Notes: a model not told the origin generated them from the sequence alone. 64,000 nucleotides of DNA from VXYL01 sp965116935 (GCA_965116935.1 OZ220737.1:5394001-5458000); one strand, 5' to 3'; positions 50,955 to 61,471 are shown, counted from the stretch's first letter. Program-made: numbers and translations.

Positions 50955-51959
50955 ATGCAACCTGCCTTCACCTTCCTTTCTCTCCTTCTGCTAGCGGCCC
51001 CCGCCTCGGCAGAGGAGGTCGTCAACGTCTATTCGGCGCGCCACTACGACACCGATCTCGCCCTCTACGACCGCTTCACGGAAGAGACGGGCGTGGTGGT
51101 GAACCTCATCGAGGGTTCGAGCGACGGCCTGATCGAGCGCATCGTCAACGAAGGCGAGTTCAGCCCGGCGGACATGCTGATCACGGTGGATGCGGGGCGG
51201 CTCTGGCGGGCGGACGAGGCGGGGGTCTTCCAGCCGGTGCAGTCCGACGTGCTCGATGCGCGCATCCCTGCCCACCTGCGGCACCCGGACGGGCACTGGT
51301 TTGGCCTCTCCAAGCGGGCGCGGGTGATCGTGTACAACAAGGAAGCCGGCCTGCCGGAAGGCATCGACGCCTACGAAGACCTGGCGCACGAAAGCCTCAA
51401 GGGGCAGGTGTGCATGCGATCGTCCGGCAACATCTACAACCTGTCGTTGCTCGCCTCGCTCATCGAGCACCGGGGCGCCGAGGCCGCCGAGCGCTGGGCC
51501 GGCGGCGTGGTCGCCAACTTCGCCCGCGCCCCGCAAGGCAACGACCGCGCCCAGATTCGCGCGGTGGCGTCGGGCGAATGTGGCGTCAGCGTCGCCAACA
51601 CCTACTACATCGGCCGGTTCCTGGGTTCCGAAGATGCGGAGGAACAGGCAGTGGTGGAGGGCATCGGCGTCTTGTTCCCCAATCAGAAGGGCCGCGGCGC
51701 GCATGTCAACATCAGCGGCGCCGGGATCACTCGCCATGCGCCGAACCGCGACAACGCGGTGAAGTTCCTCGAATACCTCACCAGCGATTTCGCCCAGCGC
51801 CTGTTCGCGGAAGGCAACAACGAATACCCCGTGCATGGCACTGCGAGCGGGCCCATCGCTACACTTGGCGAGTTCCGGGAGGACGAGGTGGACGCAAACG
51901 TGCTCGGTGCCAATCAAGCAGCCGCGGTCATGGCCTTCGACCGGGCAGGGTGGAAGTGA
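50955..51959 (+). CDS. Iron(III) ABC transporter substrate-binding protein (FbpA type)
   Basis: A 334-residue periplasmic protein. A signal peptide occupies about 1-19 (FTFLSLLLLAAPASA). VVNVYSARHYDTDLALYDRF is the usual start of the mature domain of ferric-binding proteins. The adjacent tyrosines in ANTYYIGRFLG match the iron-coordinating Tyr pair of the FbpA/FutA family. It should carry Fe3+ to the permease encoded at 46732-48399, powered by the ATPase encoded just upstream. Its stop overlaps the next gene start by 4 bases (GTGA). Confidence 0.88.
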   Translation: MQPAFTFLSLLLLAAPASAEEVVNVYSARHYDTDLALYDRFTEETGVVVNLIEGSSDGLIERIVNEGEFSPADMLITVDAGRLWRADEAGVFQPVQSDVLDARIPAHLRHPDGHWFGLSKRARVIVYNKEAGLPEGIDAYEDLAHESLKGQVCMRSSGNIYNLSLLASLIEHRGAEAAERWAGGVVANFARAPQGNDRAQIRAVASGECGVSVANTYYIGRFLGSEDAEEQAVVEGIGVLFPNQKGRGAHVNISGAGITRHAPNRDNAVKFLEYLTSDFAQRLFAEGNNEYPVHGTASGPIATLGEFREDEVDANVLGANQAAAVMAFDRAGWK

Positions 51960-52675
51960 AGTCCGTCGCGTCGTTGGGGGCGCTGTTTCTGCTGGCCGCC
52001 TGTCCGGGCGAACGTGCCGTTCTGGACAGTGGCGAGCCGTCGCCTCTCGCCACAGACGACACGGCGTATCTCGTCCAGCTTGGCCTCATCCGAGGCCACC
52101 TGCTGGTGGGACATGCGCTCTTGGAAGCCGGTGCCGATGCAGCCGCTGCAACGCACTCCAAGCACCCATCCGACGAGCTTTATGCCGATCTCGAAGGCGC
52201 CTTCGAGGCTCGCGGCAAGCCCGGTTTCGCACCTGCCCTGAGCGAACTGGCCACAGCCTTCGAGGCCGGGGATCTCCGTGATGCGAGGGAAATGCACGAC
52301 GCGGTGCGCGAGGCGATCTCGGATGCGGAGTCGGCGGCCGTAGTGAACCCCGTCAAGGCTGCGAACGTGATCCTCGGCCTGCTGCGCGTCGCTGCCTGGG
52401 AGTATGGCATCGGCATCACGGACGGCGAGGTAACCAACGCCCACGAATACCAAGACGCCTGGGGATTCACCCAAACCGCTAAGGATTGGGCCGCCAAGCT
52501 CGCCGAATCAGGCGAATCCGCCTCGGTGTTCTCGGCCATCGAGACACGCCTTGGGGAACTGGACGACCTCTGGCCAGAACTCGTGCCAAGCGAGGTCACT
52601 CCGGCGATGAACGCCGCGCGTCTCTACGGCGCCGCCGCCGAAGTGGAAATCATGGCGCTGGACTTAGTGCGCTAG
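51956..52675 (+). CDS. Putative lipoprotein of unknown function linked to iron uptake
   Basis: A 239-residue protein. The start SVASLGALFLLAAC has a lipoprotein signal with lipobox LAAC. The mature part is helical and rich in histidine motifs: LIRGHLLVGHALLEAG, THSKHPSDELYADL and later NAHEYQDAWGFTQ. These could bind metal, and the overlap with the ferric-binding protein gene (GTGA) suggests a role in iron uptake. The family is not recognised; an imelysin-like helix bundle is possible. GTG 51950 is an alternative start. The TAG stop lies within the CTAG that borders the MITE-like element. Confidence 0.65.
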   Translation: MKSVASLGALFLLAACPGERAVLDSGEPSPLATDDTAYLVQLGLIRGHLLVGHALLEAGADAAAATHSKHPSDELYADLEGAFEARGKPGFAPALSELATAFEAGDLRDAREMHDAVREAISDAESAAVVNPVKAANVILGLLRVAAWEYGIGITDGEVTNAHEYQDAWGFTQTAKDWAAKLAESGESASVFSAIETRLGELDDLWPELVPSEVTPAMNAARLYGAAAEVEIMALDLVR

Positions 52676-52911
52676 GGCGTGTTCACACTATGCGCTCACA
52701 CAATCCATTGGACGGCGTGGCCTTTGGAGGGAAGGCATTCTGCCTTCCCTGCACGCCGATAGGCGTGCCTGACGGCTCGCAGGGAAGGCAGAATGCCTTC
52801 CCTCCAAAGGCGGCCTCGTTCTCGATCGGTTGCGCTGGGACTTTGGTAACTGTCGCCGGTTGATTCAAGGTAGTTTTCGGTGACCAGAACGCTAGTGTGA
52901 ACACGCCCTAG
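52672..52911. mobile_element. MITE-like element with 19-bp terminal inverted repeats
   Basis: CTAGGGCGTGTTCACACTA (52672-52690) and TAGTGTGAACACGCCCTAG (52893-52911) are perfect reverse complements. The 240-base unit has no coding capacity. CTAG at both outer edges may be a 4-base target duplication or part of the repeat. Inside are two 30-base inverted copies of the CCTTTGGAGGGAAGGCA palindrome around a small hairpin. It abuts the end of the lipoprotein gene. No matching transposase occurs in the window. Confidence 0.75.
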
Positions 52912-53075
52912 GAGCCTGCGCCGTAGAGACGGCGCTGGCTCCTAGCCGTAGCTGCGAGCGAATGCGAGCACGAAGGCCAGCAGTTCGCGCAGCGAACTGC
53001 CAACGCGCCCGTCAGGGCGCGCTAGCCAACGCCGTACATCACGCCAACAAGGGCGACCACAAGGGTCGCCCCTAC
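52912..53075. repeat. Further palindromic repeats after the MITE-like element
   Basis: GGAGCCTGCGCCGT / ACGGCGCTGGCTCC hairpin at about 52911-52943. Then a copy of the CAGTTCGCGCAGCGAACTGC plus CGCCCGTCAGGGCGCG unit (about 52979-53022), also present at 4999 and 5288. Then GGGCGACCACAAGGGTCGCC at about 53049, related to 8579. Confidence 0.7.
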
Positions 53076-53176
53076 GACCAGAGCTTCCTTAAGGACGTGT
53101 GGGGTTGCGGCGTAAACGTGGGTTGCGCCGTGACGGCGCATCGCGCGGCCCGTACGACGGCTCGCTGCGGGCCAAG

Positions 53177-53308
53177 CTACCCACCAGTTCCATGATGTGT
53201 GTGGTGGAGTTCGTCGCGGCAACGAAGCGTGGAGAAGCCGTAGAGCAGGGACAGAACGGTTGCCGTGAATCCAAGGGCGGTGAGCGCGATATCCAGGATT
53301 TCCAACAT
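53177..53308 (-). CDS. Possible 43-residue membrane peptide
   Basis: A short frame, MLEILDIALTALGFTATVLS then LLYGFSTLRCRDEL, ending HHTHHGTGG. It has one hydrophobic helix, a Cys and a His-rich tail. GGGAGA lies 6 bases before the ATG at 53308, a good ribosome-binding site. It lies after purF on the same strand. There is no homology evidence, so it remains a candidate. Confidence 0.4.
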   Translation of the reverse strand: MLEILDIALTALGFTATVLSLLYGFSTLRCRDELHHTHHGTGG

Positions 53309-53399
53309 TGTTGTTCTCCCGCTTTCCTCCTAACCCATCAAGGTTCCATTGACGAGACAAAGTCTGCCGTGGAGCGCGCGGGATGACAAGGTTTTTGCT

Positions 53400-54929
53400 T
53401 TAGGCGTCCACGTTGTGCAGGTCGATGGCGGTGCGAACCATGCCGGCGCGATCGGCTTCGCGCTTTTGCTTCATGCGGTCGCTGCGCACCATGGACAGGC
53501 GCGTCAGGTAGTCGTCGTCGATGTCGCCGGTGACGTAATCGCCGTCGAACACCGAGCAGTCGAAGTGCGTAAGCGCGGGGTTGCCTTCCGCCGCCGATGC
53601 CACCAGATCGTCCACGTTCTGATACACTAATCCGTCCACCCCGATTTGCTCGGCGATCTGCTCTTCGGTGCGGTTGAATGCCACCAGTTCATGCGAGGCG
53701 GGCATGTCGATGCCATAGACGTTCGGATAGCGCACGGGCGGTGCCGCAACGGCCATGAACACCTTGTTCGCACCGGCCGCGCGCGCCTGGCGCACGATCT
53801 GCCCCGTAGTGGTGCCCCGGACGATGGAATCCTCCACCAAGAGCACGTTCTTGCCGGCAAACTCGAGCTCGATGGCGTTTAGCTTCTGCTGCACGGAGCG
53901 CTGCCGCTGCTTCTGCCCCGGCATGATGAAGGTGCGGCCGATGTAGCGGTTCTTGACGAAGCCCTCGCGGAACTTCACGTTCAGCGCATAGGCGAGCGGA
54001 ATCGCCGAGGTGCGGCTCGATTCCGGGATCGGAATCACGACGTCGATGTCGTGCTTCGTGCCCCACTCCGACAAGATGCGCTCGGCCAGGTGCTCGCCCA
54101 TGCGCAGCCGCGCCTTGTACACCGAGACGCCATCCAGGATCGAGTCCTCGCGGGCAAGATAGACATGCTCGAAGATGCAGGGCGAATGCGTCGCCGGCAG
54201 CGCGCACACCCGCGCCTCCACCTCGCCGGCCTCGGTGATGCAGATGGCCTCGCCGGGCGCCACGTCGCGCACGAAGTCAAACCCGAGAATGTCGATGGCA
54301 TTGCTCTCCGACGCCACCATGTGCTCGGTGCCGCGCACGGTCTCGCGCACGCCATAAGCGAGCGGCCTGATGCCGTGCGGGTCGCGAAAGGCGACGATGC
54401 CGAAGCCGCGCACCATCGCGACCGCAGCATAGGCGCCGCGACAGCGCCGATGCACGCCCTCCACGGCGTCGAGGACATGCTCCGGGCGCGGCTCCTGGGC
54501 GCCGATTTTCTGCAACTCGTGCGCCAGCACGTTGAGCAGGATTTCCGAGTCGGAGTTGGTGTTGACGTGGCGGAGATCGGCCCGGAACACATCGTCTTCG
54601 AGCTCGGCCGCATTGGTGAGGTTGCCGTTGTGCGCAAGGCTGATGCCGTACGGCGAGTTGACGTACATGGGCTGCGCCTCGGCGGCGCTCGAAGAGCCGG
54701 CGGTGGGATAGCGCACGTGGCCGATGCCGACATTGCCCCGCAGCCGTTGCATGTGGCGCGGTTCGAACACCTCCCGGACGAGGCCATTGTCCTTGCGCAG
54801 ATACAGTCGGTTGCCATCGCCGGTGACGATGCCGGAGGCATCCTGGCCGCGGTGCTGCAGCGCAAGCAGGGCGTCATAGATCTGCTGGTTGACCGGTCTC
54901 CTGCTGACGATGCCGACGACGCCACACAT
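53400..54929 (-). CDS. purF: Amidophosphoribosyltransferase
   Basis: A 509-residue enzyme (E. coli 505) for the first step of purine synthesis, moving glutamine nitrogen to PRPP. Cys2 of MCGVVGIV is the glutaminase nucleophile. LQHRGQDASGI and the later ISLAHNGNLTN complete the N-terminal domain. The PRPP loop is VLLVEDSIVRGTTTGQIV (about 365-382). It starts 3 bases after the end of cvpA, so both are cotranscribed, as in many gammaproteobacteria. Confidence 0.94.
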   Translation of the reverse strand: MCGVVGIVSRRPVNQQIYDALLALQHRGQDASGIVTGDGNRLYLRKDNGLVREVFEPRHMQRLRGNVGIGHVRYPTAGSSSAAEAQPMYVNSPYGISLAHNGNLTNAAELEDDVFRADLRHVNTNSDSEILLNVLAHELQKIGAQEPRPEHVLDAVEGVHRRCRGAYAAVAMVRGFGIVAFRDPHGIRPLAYGVRETVRGTEHMVASESNAIDILGFDFVRDVAPGEAICITEAGEVEARVCALPATHSPCIFEHVYLAREDSILDGVSVYKARLRMGEHLAERILSEWGTKHDIDVVIPIPESSRTSAIPLAYALNVKFREGFVKNRYIGRTFIMPGQKQRQRSVQQKLNAIELEFAGKNVLLVEDSIVRGTTTGQIVRQARAAGANKVFMAVAAPPVRYPNVYGIDMPASHELVAFNRTEEQIAEQIGVDGLVYQNVDDLVASAAEGNPALTHFDCSVFDGDYVTGDIDDDYLTRLSMVRSDRMKQKREADRAGMVRTAIDLHNVDA

Positions 54930-54932
54930 GCT

Positions 54933-55448
54933 TCAGAACGCTCCCATGCCTTCGTTTTCAGAGCCGGCGCCAAAAGGTGCGAGCACCGCGTTGACGAACT
55001 CCATCACAAGACCCTCGAAGCGCAGCAGGACCGGCGCGACGGTGGAGTCGGCCCACCAAGCGTGTTCCTCCGCGAACGGGCGCAAGGCAACCAGGGTAAC
55101 GATCACCAGGATCGCACCCCGCACGGCACCGAACGCCAGCCCAAGGGTGCGGTCGGTGCCGGTGAGTCCAGTGGCCTCGACCATGGCCCCCAGCATCTTC
55201 TGTAGGAACGCGCCGGCGACCAACACCACGACGAAAGTCGCCGCGAAACCGAGCGCGTCCTTGACGCCCCCGCCGACGTTGAACTGCATCTGTTCCGCTA
55301 GCAGCGGGCCGAGGAGGAGGGCAAGGAAGAAAGCCCCCGCCCAGATCGCCAGAGACACCACCTCGCGCACGAGGCCCCGAAAGAGCCCGAAGGCTGCCGA
55401 CGCACCGATGGCGATCAACATGACGATATCGGCTGTCGGCAGGGGCAC
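54933..55448 (-). CDS. cvpA: CvpA family membrane protein
   Basis: A 171-residue protein with four hydrophobic helices (about 8-25, 30-50, 66-86, 105-125). PTADIVMLIAIGASAAFGLFRGLVREV, here read in parts, is the typical CvpA opening. The family is needed for colicin V production and envelope function in E. coli and is nearly always found before purF. The start is GTG 55448, and the stop is 3 bases before purF. Confidence 0.88.
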   Translation of the reverse strand: MPLPTADIVMLIAIGASAAFGLFRGLVREVVSLAIWAGAFFLALLLGPLLAEQMQFNVGGGVKDALGFAATFVVVLVAGAFLQKMLGAMVEATGLTGTDRTLGLAFGAVRGAILVIVTLVALRPFAEEHAWWADSTVAPVLLRFEGLVMEFVNAVLAPFGAGSENEGMGAF

Positions 55449-55464
55449 GTCGTGCGGCTTAGCT

Positions 55465-56028
55465 TCAATGCGTCACGCGCCGTACGACGGCGTCGAGGCT
55501 ATAGCGACCTTCGAGTTCCTGCTTGAGGGCTGCGGCATCCTCGCGGCTGATGATCGGCCCTACCGCGACGCGGGTGCTTTCGCCAGCATCGCTCCTGATC
55601 GTGGACTTGAGCGCCGCATAGCCGTCGGCGCGCAGGCGCTCACGCAGCGCCTCGGCGTTGGCATGATTGCTGAAGGCACCCACTTGCACGGCCCAGGCAG
55701 GTTCCAGCGCGCCTGCCGTCGCGGCCGAGTCCGGCTCAGCCGCCGCTTCCGGCAGCAGCACGGGTTCGCCAATCCGCACCCCAGTGTCGGTGGCGAAGCC
55801 GTCGGCATCCACTGAGTCCACCAGGCGAGCGGCGGCTTCGGTGAGTTCGTTCATATCGGCGACTGCGGCAGCGTCCGGCTGCACGGCCAGTTCGGAAGGC
55901 GCGGCAGGATAGGGCCGTTCAAGCTCCGGAGGCTCCTCGTCGAACAGCATCGGCAGGACGATGGCCGCCACGGCGACCAGAAACACCGTGCCGGTGACGC
56001 GATGGCGTGTCTGTTCCGACAGTTTCAT
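55465..56028 (-). CDS. SPOR-domain protein (DedD-like)
   Basis: A 187-residue protein. A short cytoplasmic start precedes one membrane helix (RVTGTVFLVAVAAIVLPMLF, about 10-29). A Pro/Ala/Glu-rich periplasmic linker follows, and a C-terminal SPOR domain (about 110-187) beginning WAVQVGAFSNHANAEALRERL and ending VGPIISREDAAALKQELE. SPOR domains bind denuded peptidoglycan at the septum. ATG 56028 overlaps the folC stop (ATGA). Position between folC and cvpA equals that of dedD. Confidence 0.88.
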   Translation of the reverse strand: MKLSEQTRHRVTGTVFLVAVAAIVLPMLFDEEPPELERPYPAAPSELAVQPDAAAVADMNELTEAAARLVDSVDADGFATDTGVRIGEPVLLPEAAAEPDSAATAGALEPAWAVQVGAFSNHANAEALRERLRADGYAALKSTIRSDAGESTRVAVGPIISREDAAALKQELEGRYSLDAVVRRVTH

Positions 56029-57269
56029 CCGGGTAGCGACAGCAAGCGGCGTGTCCGCTCCACGACGTCGAAGGAACCGCAGACGAGAATAACACCGTCC
56101 TCGGCGCTGCTTGCGAGCGCGAGCTCGATGGCGGCGTCGAGGTTGCCGGCGAAGGCTTCGGGCATCCCTGCCGCCTCGCGCATGGACGTCGCCGAGCGAG
56201 CCCGCCACGTCTCGGTATCCGCGAAGCGAAGCGTCGTGGTGGCCTTGGCGAGCGGCGCGACGATTGCGCGGATGTCCTTGTCCGCGAGGCACCCGACAAC
56301 GCAATGTACCGATCGGTTCGGGAATCGCTCCCCGAGCTGGCCGACAAGGAACGCCGCGCCATCGGGGTTGTGGCCAACATCGAGCACCCACTGTCGCCCG
56401 CGGGCACGGGCGGTCTCGAAGCGGCCAGGGATGCGGACCATCCCGGCGGCTTCGTGCCAGCCGGCATCGCCAAGGTCTTTCATGCCCAAGGCCGCCGCCT
56501 GCAACGCGGTCGCGACGTTGGCTGTCGCGGCGGCACACGGCACATCGCCAAAGCGACGCACGGCGTCGTCCTTTCCGGTGAGCCAGTAGCCCTCTGAATC
56601 ATGGCCGAAGTCGCGCCCGGCCAGATACACCGGTGCCTCCAACTCGCGAGCCCGCCGCAGCACCGAGTCCGGCGGGTCCCCGCCGCCGAACACGAGCGGC
56701 GTCCCTGGACGCAGGATGCCGGCCTTCTCGCCGCCGATGGCCTCTCGATCCGGCCCCAGGATCGCCTGATGGTCAAGGCCGATGCTGGCGATGACCGTCA
56801 CGTCGCCGTCAACGACGTTGACGGCATCGAGGCGTCCGCCGAGGCCCACCTCCAGCACACTCGCCGCAACGTTGGCTCGTCGATGCAGCACGAGCGCCGC
56901 CAGCACGGCGAACTCGAAGTAGGAAAGCTCCGCATCGCCCCGCCCGGCGTTCACCGCGTCTAGCGCCTCGACAATCGCCGCATCGTCTGCCGACACGCCA
57001 TTGATGCGGATACGCTCATTGAAGCGGCGCAAGTGCGGCGAGGTGGTGGTGCCGACGGTATGTCCATGTGCAAGCAGCAATCGTTCGAGAACCGCTACCG
57101 TCGAGCCCTTGCCGTTGGTGCCAGCCACGACAATGGAGAATGGGGCCGGGGGATTGACGCCAAGACGTGCGGCCACGTCCGCCACATGGTCGAGACCGCG
57201 GATTACGTTGGCAGGGATCTCGTGGCCAATCCGCTCTAGCCAGTCTTCGGGCGTGATGGGTTTCGTCAC
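56025..57269 (-). CDS. folC: Bifunctional folylpolyglutamate synthase/dihydrofolate synthase
   Basis: A 414-residue Mur-ligase-family enzyme that adds glutamate to dihydropteroate and folates. The P-loop is VAGTNGKGSTVAVLE (about 48-62). TTSPHLRRFNERI is the conserved folate loop, LEVGLGGRLDAVN follows, and the C-terminal domain carries VLDVGHNPDGAAFL. GTG 57269 is the start (VTKPITPEDW read as Met). It overlaps the SPOR gene and follows trpA after 25 bases. Confidence 0.92.
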   Translation of the reverse strand: MTKPITPEDWLERIGHEIPANVIRGLDHVADVAARLGVNPPAPFSIVVAGTNGKGSTVAVLERLLLAHGHTVGTTTSPHLRRFNERIRINGVSADDAAIVEALDAVNAGRGDAELSYFEFAVLAALVLHRRANVAASVLEVGLGGRLDAVNVVDGDVTVIASIGLDHQAILGPDREAIGGEKAGILRPGTPLVFGGGDPPDSVLRRARELEAPVYLAGRDFGHDSEGYWLTGKDDAVRRFGDVPCAAATANVATALQAAALGMKDLGDAGWHEAAGMVRIPGRFETARARGRQWVLDVGHNPDGAAFLVGQLGERFPNRSVHCVVGCLADKDIRAIVAPLAKATTTLRFADTETWRARSATSMREAAGMPEAFAGNLDAAIELALASSAEDGVILVCGSFDVVERTRRLLSLPG

Positions 57270-57294
57270 CGGTGCAAGCCGTCCCCCATCTCCC

Positions 57295-58094
57295 CTAGGC
57301 GTCGAGGGCTTGGCGGAGGGATCGGACCTGGGCTTCGAGGCGGGCCGGGATCTCCTCCGGCGGCGCTTCGCCCATTGTCGTCACGAGGACAGTGCCGACC
57401 ACGACACCGTCTGCGGCCGCCGCAACGCGACGTGCGGAGTCGCCGTCGCGGATGCCGAAGCCGACCAGGATGGGAAGTTCCGTCGCTTCGCGCAGGCGCG
57501 TCACGGCCTGACCTACCGCTTCCGGGTCCAGGAGGTTGGCACCGGTGGTGCCGCGGAAGCTGACGTAGTAAAGGAAGCCGCTGGCGACGCTGGCGATCAT
57601 GCGCGCACGCTCCGGTGTCGTCGTGGGTGCCGCCAGCAGCACGAGGTCCATGCCCTGTGCCGCCAGCAGCTCCTTCACGTCTGCGGCTTCCTCCGGCGGC
57701 AGGTTGACGAGGATCACGCCATCCGCGCCCGCCTTGCCCGCTGCCGACGCGAACCGCTCGAGGCCCATCTTGAGGAGCACGTTGAGGTAGCCCATGAGCA
57801 GCACCGGGGTGGCGCTGTCGGAGGTGCGAAATGCAGCCACCATGTCGAGCACGTCCCGCAGCGTGGTGCCTTGTGCCAGCGCTCGCTCGGAGGAAAGCTG
57901 AATGGCGGGGCCGTCCGCCTCGGGGTCGGAGAACGGCACTCCGAGTTCGATGATGTCGGTGCCGCCGCGCACCAAGGCGTGCATGGCCGGCACCGTCGCC
58001 GCCTTGGTCGGGTCCCCTGCCGTGATGAAGGTATTGAGGGCCTTGCGCTCTGCTCCCTTCAGCTCAGCTAGGCATCGCACCAGTCGGGTGGCGG

Positions 58095-58098
<4 letters not shown>
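57295..58098 (-). CDS. trpA: Tryptophan synthase alpha chain
   Basis: A 267-residue barrel enzyme that splits indole-3-glycerol phosphate. The catalytic Glu and Asp are in IELGVPFSDPEADGP (about 50-64). FITAGDP at the start and YYVSFRGTTGA, PILVGFGIRDGD are conserved substrate loops. GTG 58098 overlaps the trpB stop by 4 bases (GTGA), coupling the two subunits. Confidence 0.94.
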
Positions 58099-59309
<1,211 letters not shown>

Positions 59310-59334
59310 GGGTTCCAACTCATCTGTGAGGGCG

Positions 59335-59961
59335 TCATGCGGTTGGTGCCGCGGCAACTGCCGCCAGGAAGGCTTCGATCCGTGCGGCGTCCTTGCGTCC
59401 CTTCACTCGGCCTTCCACGCCGCTCGCCACGTCCACGCCGAAGGGCCGGGTGGCAGCGATGGCGCCGCCAACGTTGCAGGGCGTCAAGCCCCCGGCAAGC
59501 AGGAGCGGTCGGTCGCTCGATGGCCAGCGGGACCAATCGAACGTCTGCCCGGTGCCGCCCCGGCGCTCTGGATCGTGCGCGTCGAGCAAGAAGCCGGCGG
59601 CGTCGGGGTGGGCGCGCTCCAAGGCTCCCATGTCGAAGGCAGCGTCCACGCCGACGGCTTTCAGGTACGGCACGCCGAACGAGCCACAGAAGGCAGCCTC
59701 TTCCTCGCCATGAAACTGCAGGCAATCCACCCGCACCCGCTGCAGCAAGCGCTCGACGAATCCCGCGTCCGGGTTGACCACCACAGCCACCACGGCGACG
59801 AACGGCGAAACCGCAGTTGCCACCTCTTCCGCCCGCGCCAAGTCGAGCGCCCGAGGGCTCGCAGGATGGAAGTTCAGCCCCACGGCATCCGCGCCGGCAC
59901 GCTCCACCAAGGCCGCATCAGCGGGCGTGGTGACGCCGCACATCTTCACCCGAGTACGCAT
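59335..59961 (-). CDS. trpF: Phosphoribosylanthranilate isomerase
   Basis: A 208-residue barrel enzyme. The catalytic Cys is in VKMCGVTT (about residue 8). GLNFHPASPR, LQFHGEE and LLLAGGLTPCNV are conserved. The catalytic Asp is in LLDAHDPERRGGTGQTFDW. ATG 59961 is chosen over 60009. It starts the trpF-trpB-trpA set; trpF next to trpBA and folC is a gammaproteobacterial-like order. Confidence 0.93.
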   Translation of the reverse strand: MRTRVKMCGVTTPADAALVERAGADAVGLNFHPASPRALDLARAEEVATAVSPFVAVVAVVVNPDAGFVERLLQRVRVDCLQFHGEEEAAFCGSFGVPYLKAVGVDAAFDMGALERAHPDAAGFLLDAHDPERRGGTGQTFDWSRWPSSDRPLLLAGGLTPCNVGGAIAATRPFGVDVASGVEGRVKGRKDAARIEAFLAAVAAAPTA

Positions 59962-60184
59962 TCCGCCAAGCCGACCACCATGCCGCCACCGAAAAGGGGC
60001 GCGAAGCATAGGCGCACGCCAGCCACGGGCGCAACGACGACGTACTCCTCATCCATGCGCATGTGCCGGCACCTCTTCAACGATGCGACGGATTCCGACC
60101 AAACCCGCGTAGAAGGCAGGCGGTAGCAATTGGTGAGTCGTTCGCCATAATGCGGGCGACATCGAAGGGGCGTGCTCACGGGCC

Positions 60185-61471
60185 ATGAGGTTTCCCAAGC
60201 TGTTGCGTGACAAGGAGCCGGCGGTGGCCGACGATGCGCCGTCGGCCGACGAGGCACGGTCGGGCGAGGCCGTGCTTGGGCGCGAGGCGCCGCGGCGGCG
60301 AGCATTGACGGGTTCGTTGCAGATTCTCGTCGTCGTGGTCTTGATCCTGGCCGCGATCATCTTCGCGCGCGGGCCCGATTCGTCCGAGCAGCCCGACTTC
60401 ACGATGATGACCGACGCCGCCACCAAGCCGCTCGTGTCGGTGGTGCGGCCGGAACCCCGCTCCACCACACTGTCCGTCAGCGTCACCGGCACCATCACCG
60501 TGCGCAATCGCGTTGCCCTGACGCCGCAGATCACCGGGCGGGTGGCCGCCGTGTCGCCCTTGCTGCGACCAGGCGGGGCGTTCGCCGCCGGAGAGCAACT
60601 GCTGCGCATCGAAGCGCGCGACTTCCAGCTCGCCCTGCGCCAGGCCCAGGCCGACATCGCCAACGCCATTTCGACGCTCAAGCTCCGGGTTGCAGAGGGG
60701 GATGCAGCCCGCCAGAACTACGCCATCTTGAATCCTGGCGAGGCCGTGCCGCCATTGGTGGCAAGGGTGCCGCAGATCGAACAGGCGCGCGCCCAACTCG
60801 CCGCCGCCCGGGCCCGCGCCGACATCGCGGCGCTCGACCTCTCCCGCACCCGCTTCTCGCTGCCGTTCGCCGGCAGGATCACCTCCAACACCGCCGAAGT
60901 GGGGCAACTGCTGAGCCGGGGACAACCCTTCGCCGAGGCGTTTGCCCTCGACTCGGTGGAGGTGGTGGCACCCATCGCCCCGGACGACCTTGCCCGCATC
61001 GCCCCGGCGGAGGGACGCGTGGCGCTCGTGCACGTCGATGCCGCGTCGCTGCCGGCCGGCAGCAGAAACGCGAGCCTGACGGCAACGGTCGAGCGGGTCT
61101 CGGCAGAACTCGACGAGCGCACCCGCTTTGCCCGCATTTACCTCAACTTCGACGAACCCACGGGCCGTGCCGGGCGCGAGCGCGAGCAGCCCCTTTCGGC
61201 CTCGCTGCCGCCGGGCACCTTCGTGGACCTCGACATCAACGGTCCGCTGCTGCCTGGGACCTACGAGTTGCCAGATGCCGCGGACCAACTCAATGGTCAG
61301 GTGTGGGTGGTGACCGACGGCAGGCTCGAAGGGCGCACGCCCGTGATGCATGGCCGCCGCCAAGGCTCGTTCGTGGTGGATGCCTTCGAGTACGGCACCG
61401 GCATCGTCATCGGCGCCGTTCCAGCCGCCCGCGAAGGGCTCGAAGTGGACACAGCGGAGCTCGGTACATGA
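60185..61471 (+). CDS. RND efflux periplasmic adaptor
   Basis: A 428-residue membrane-fusion protein. A cytoplasmic 40-residue start precedes one membrane anchor (LQILVVVVLILAAIIFA, about 45-61). The lipoyl part (VSVTGTITVRNRVALTPQIT) follows. A helical hairpin with Ala/Arg-rich repeats (about 140-225) and a barrel domain complete it. The stop overlaps the pump gene start (ATGA). It is divergent from the tryptophan set. The channel partner is not in the window. Confidence 0.87.
   Translation: MRFPKLLRDKEPAVADDAPSADEARSGEAVLGREAPRRRALTGSLQILVVVVLILAAIIFARGPDSSEQPDFTMMTDAATKPLVSVVRPEPRSTTLSVSVTGTITVRNRVALTPQITGRVAAVSPLLRPGGAFAAGEQLLRIEARDFQLALRQAQADIANAISTLKLRVAEGDAARQNYAILNPGEAVPPLVARVPQIEQARAQLAAARARADIAALDLSRTRFSLPFAGRITSNTAEVGQLLSRGQPFAEAFALDSVEVVAPIAPDDLARIAPAEGRVALVHVDAASLPAGSRNASLTATVERVSAELDERTRFARIYLNFDEPTGRAGREREQPLSASLPPGTFVDLDINGPLLPGTYELPDAADQLNGQVWVVTDGRLEGRTPVMHGRRQGSFVVDAFEYGTGIVIGAVPAAREGLEVDTAELGT

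Noticed and set aside
53022..53360. 112-codon minus-strand frame after purF
   Set aside because: It runs through palindromic repeats and has Arg/Pro/Trp-rich composition. The 43-residue frame in the same place has the better ribosome-binding site.
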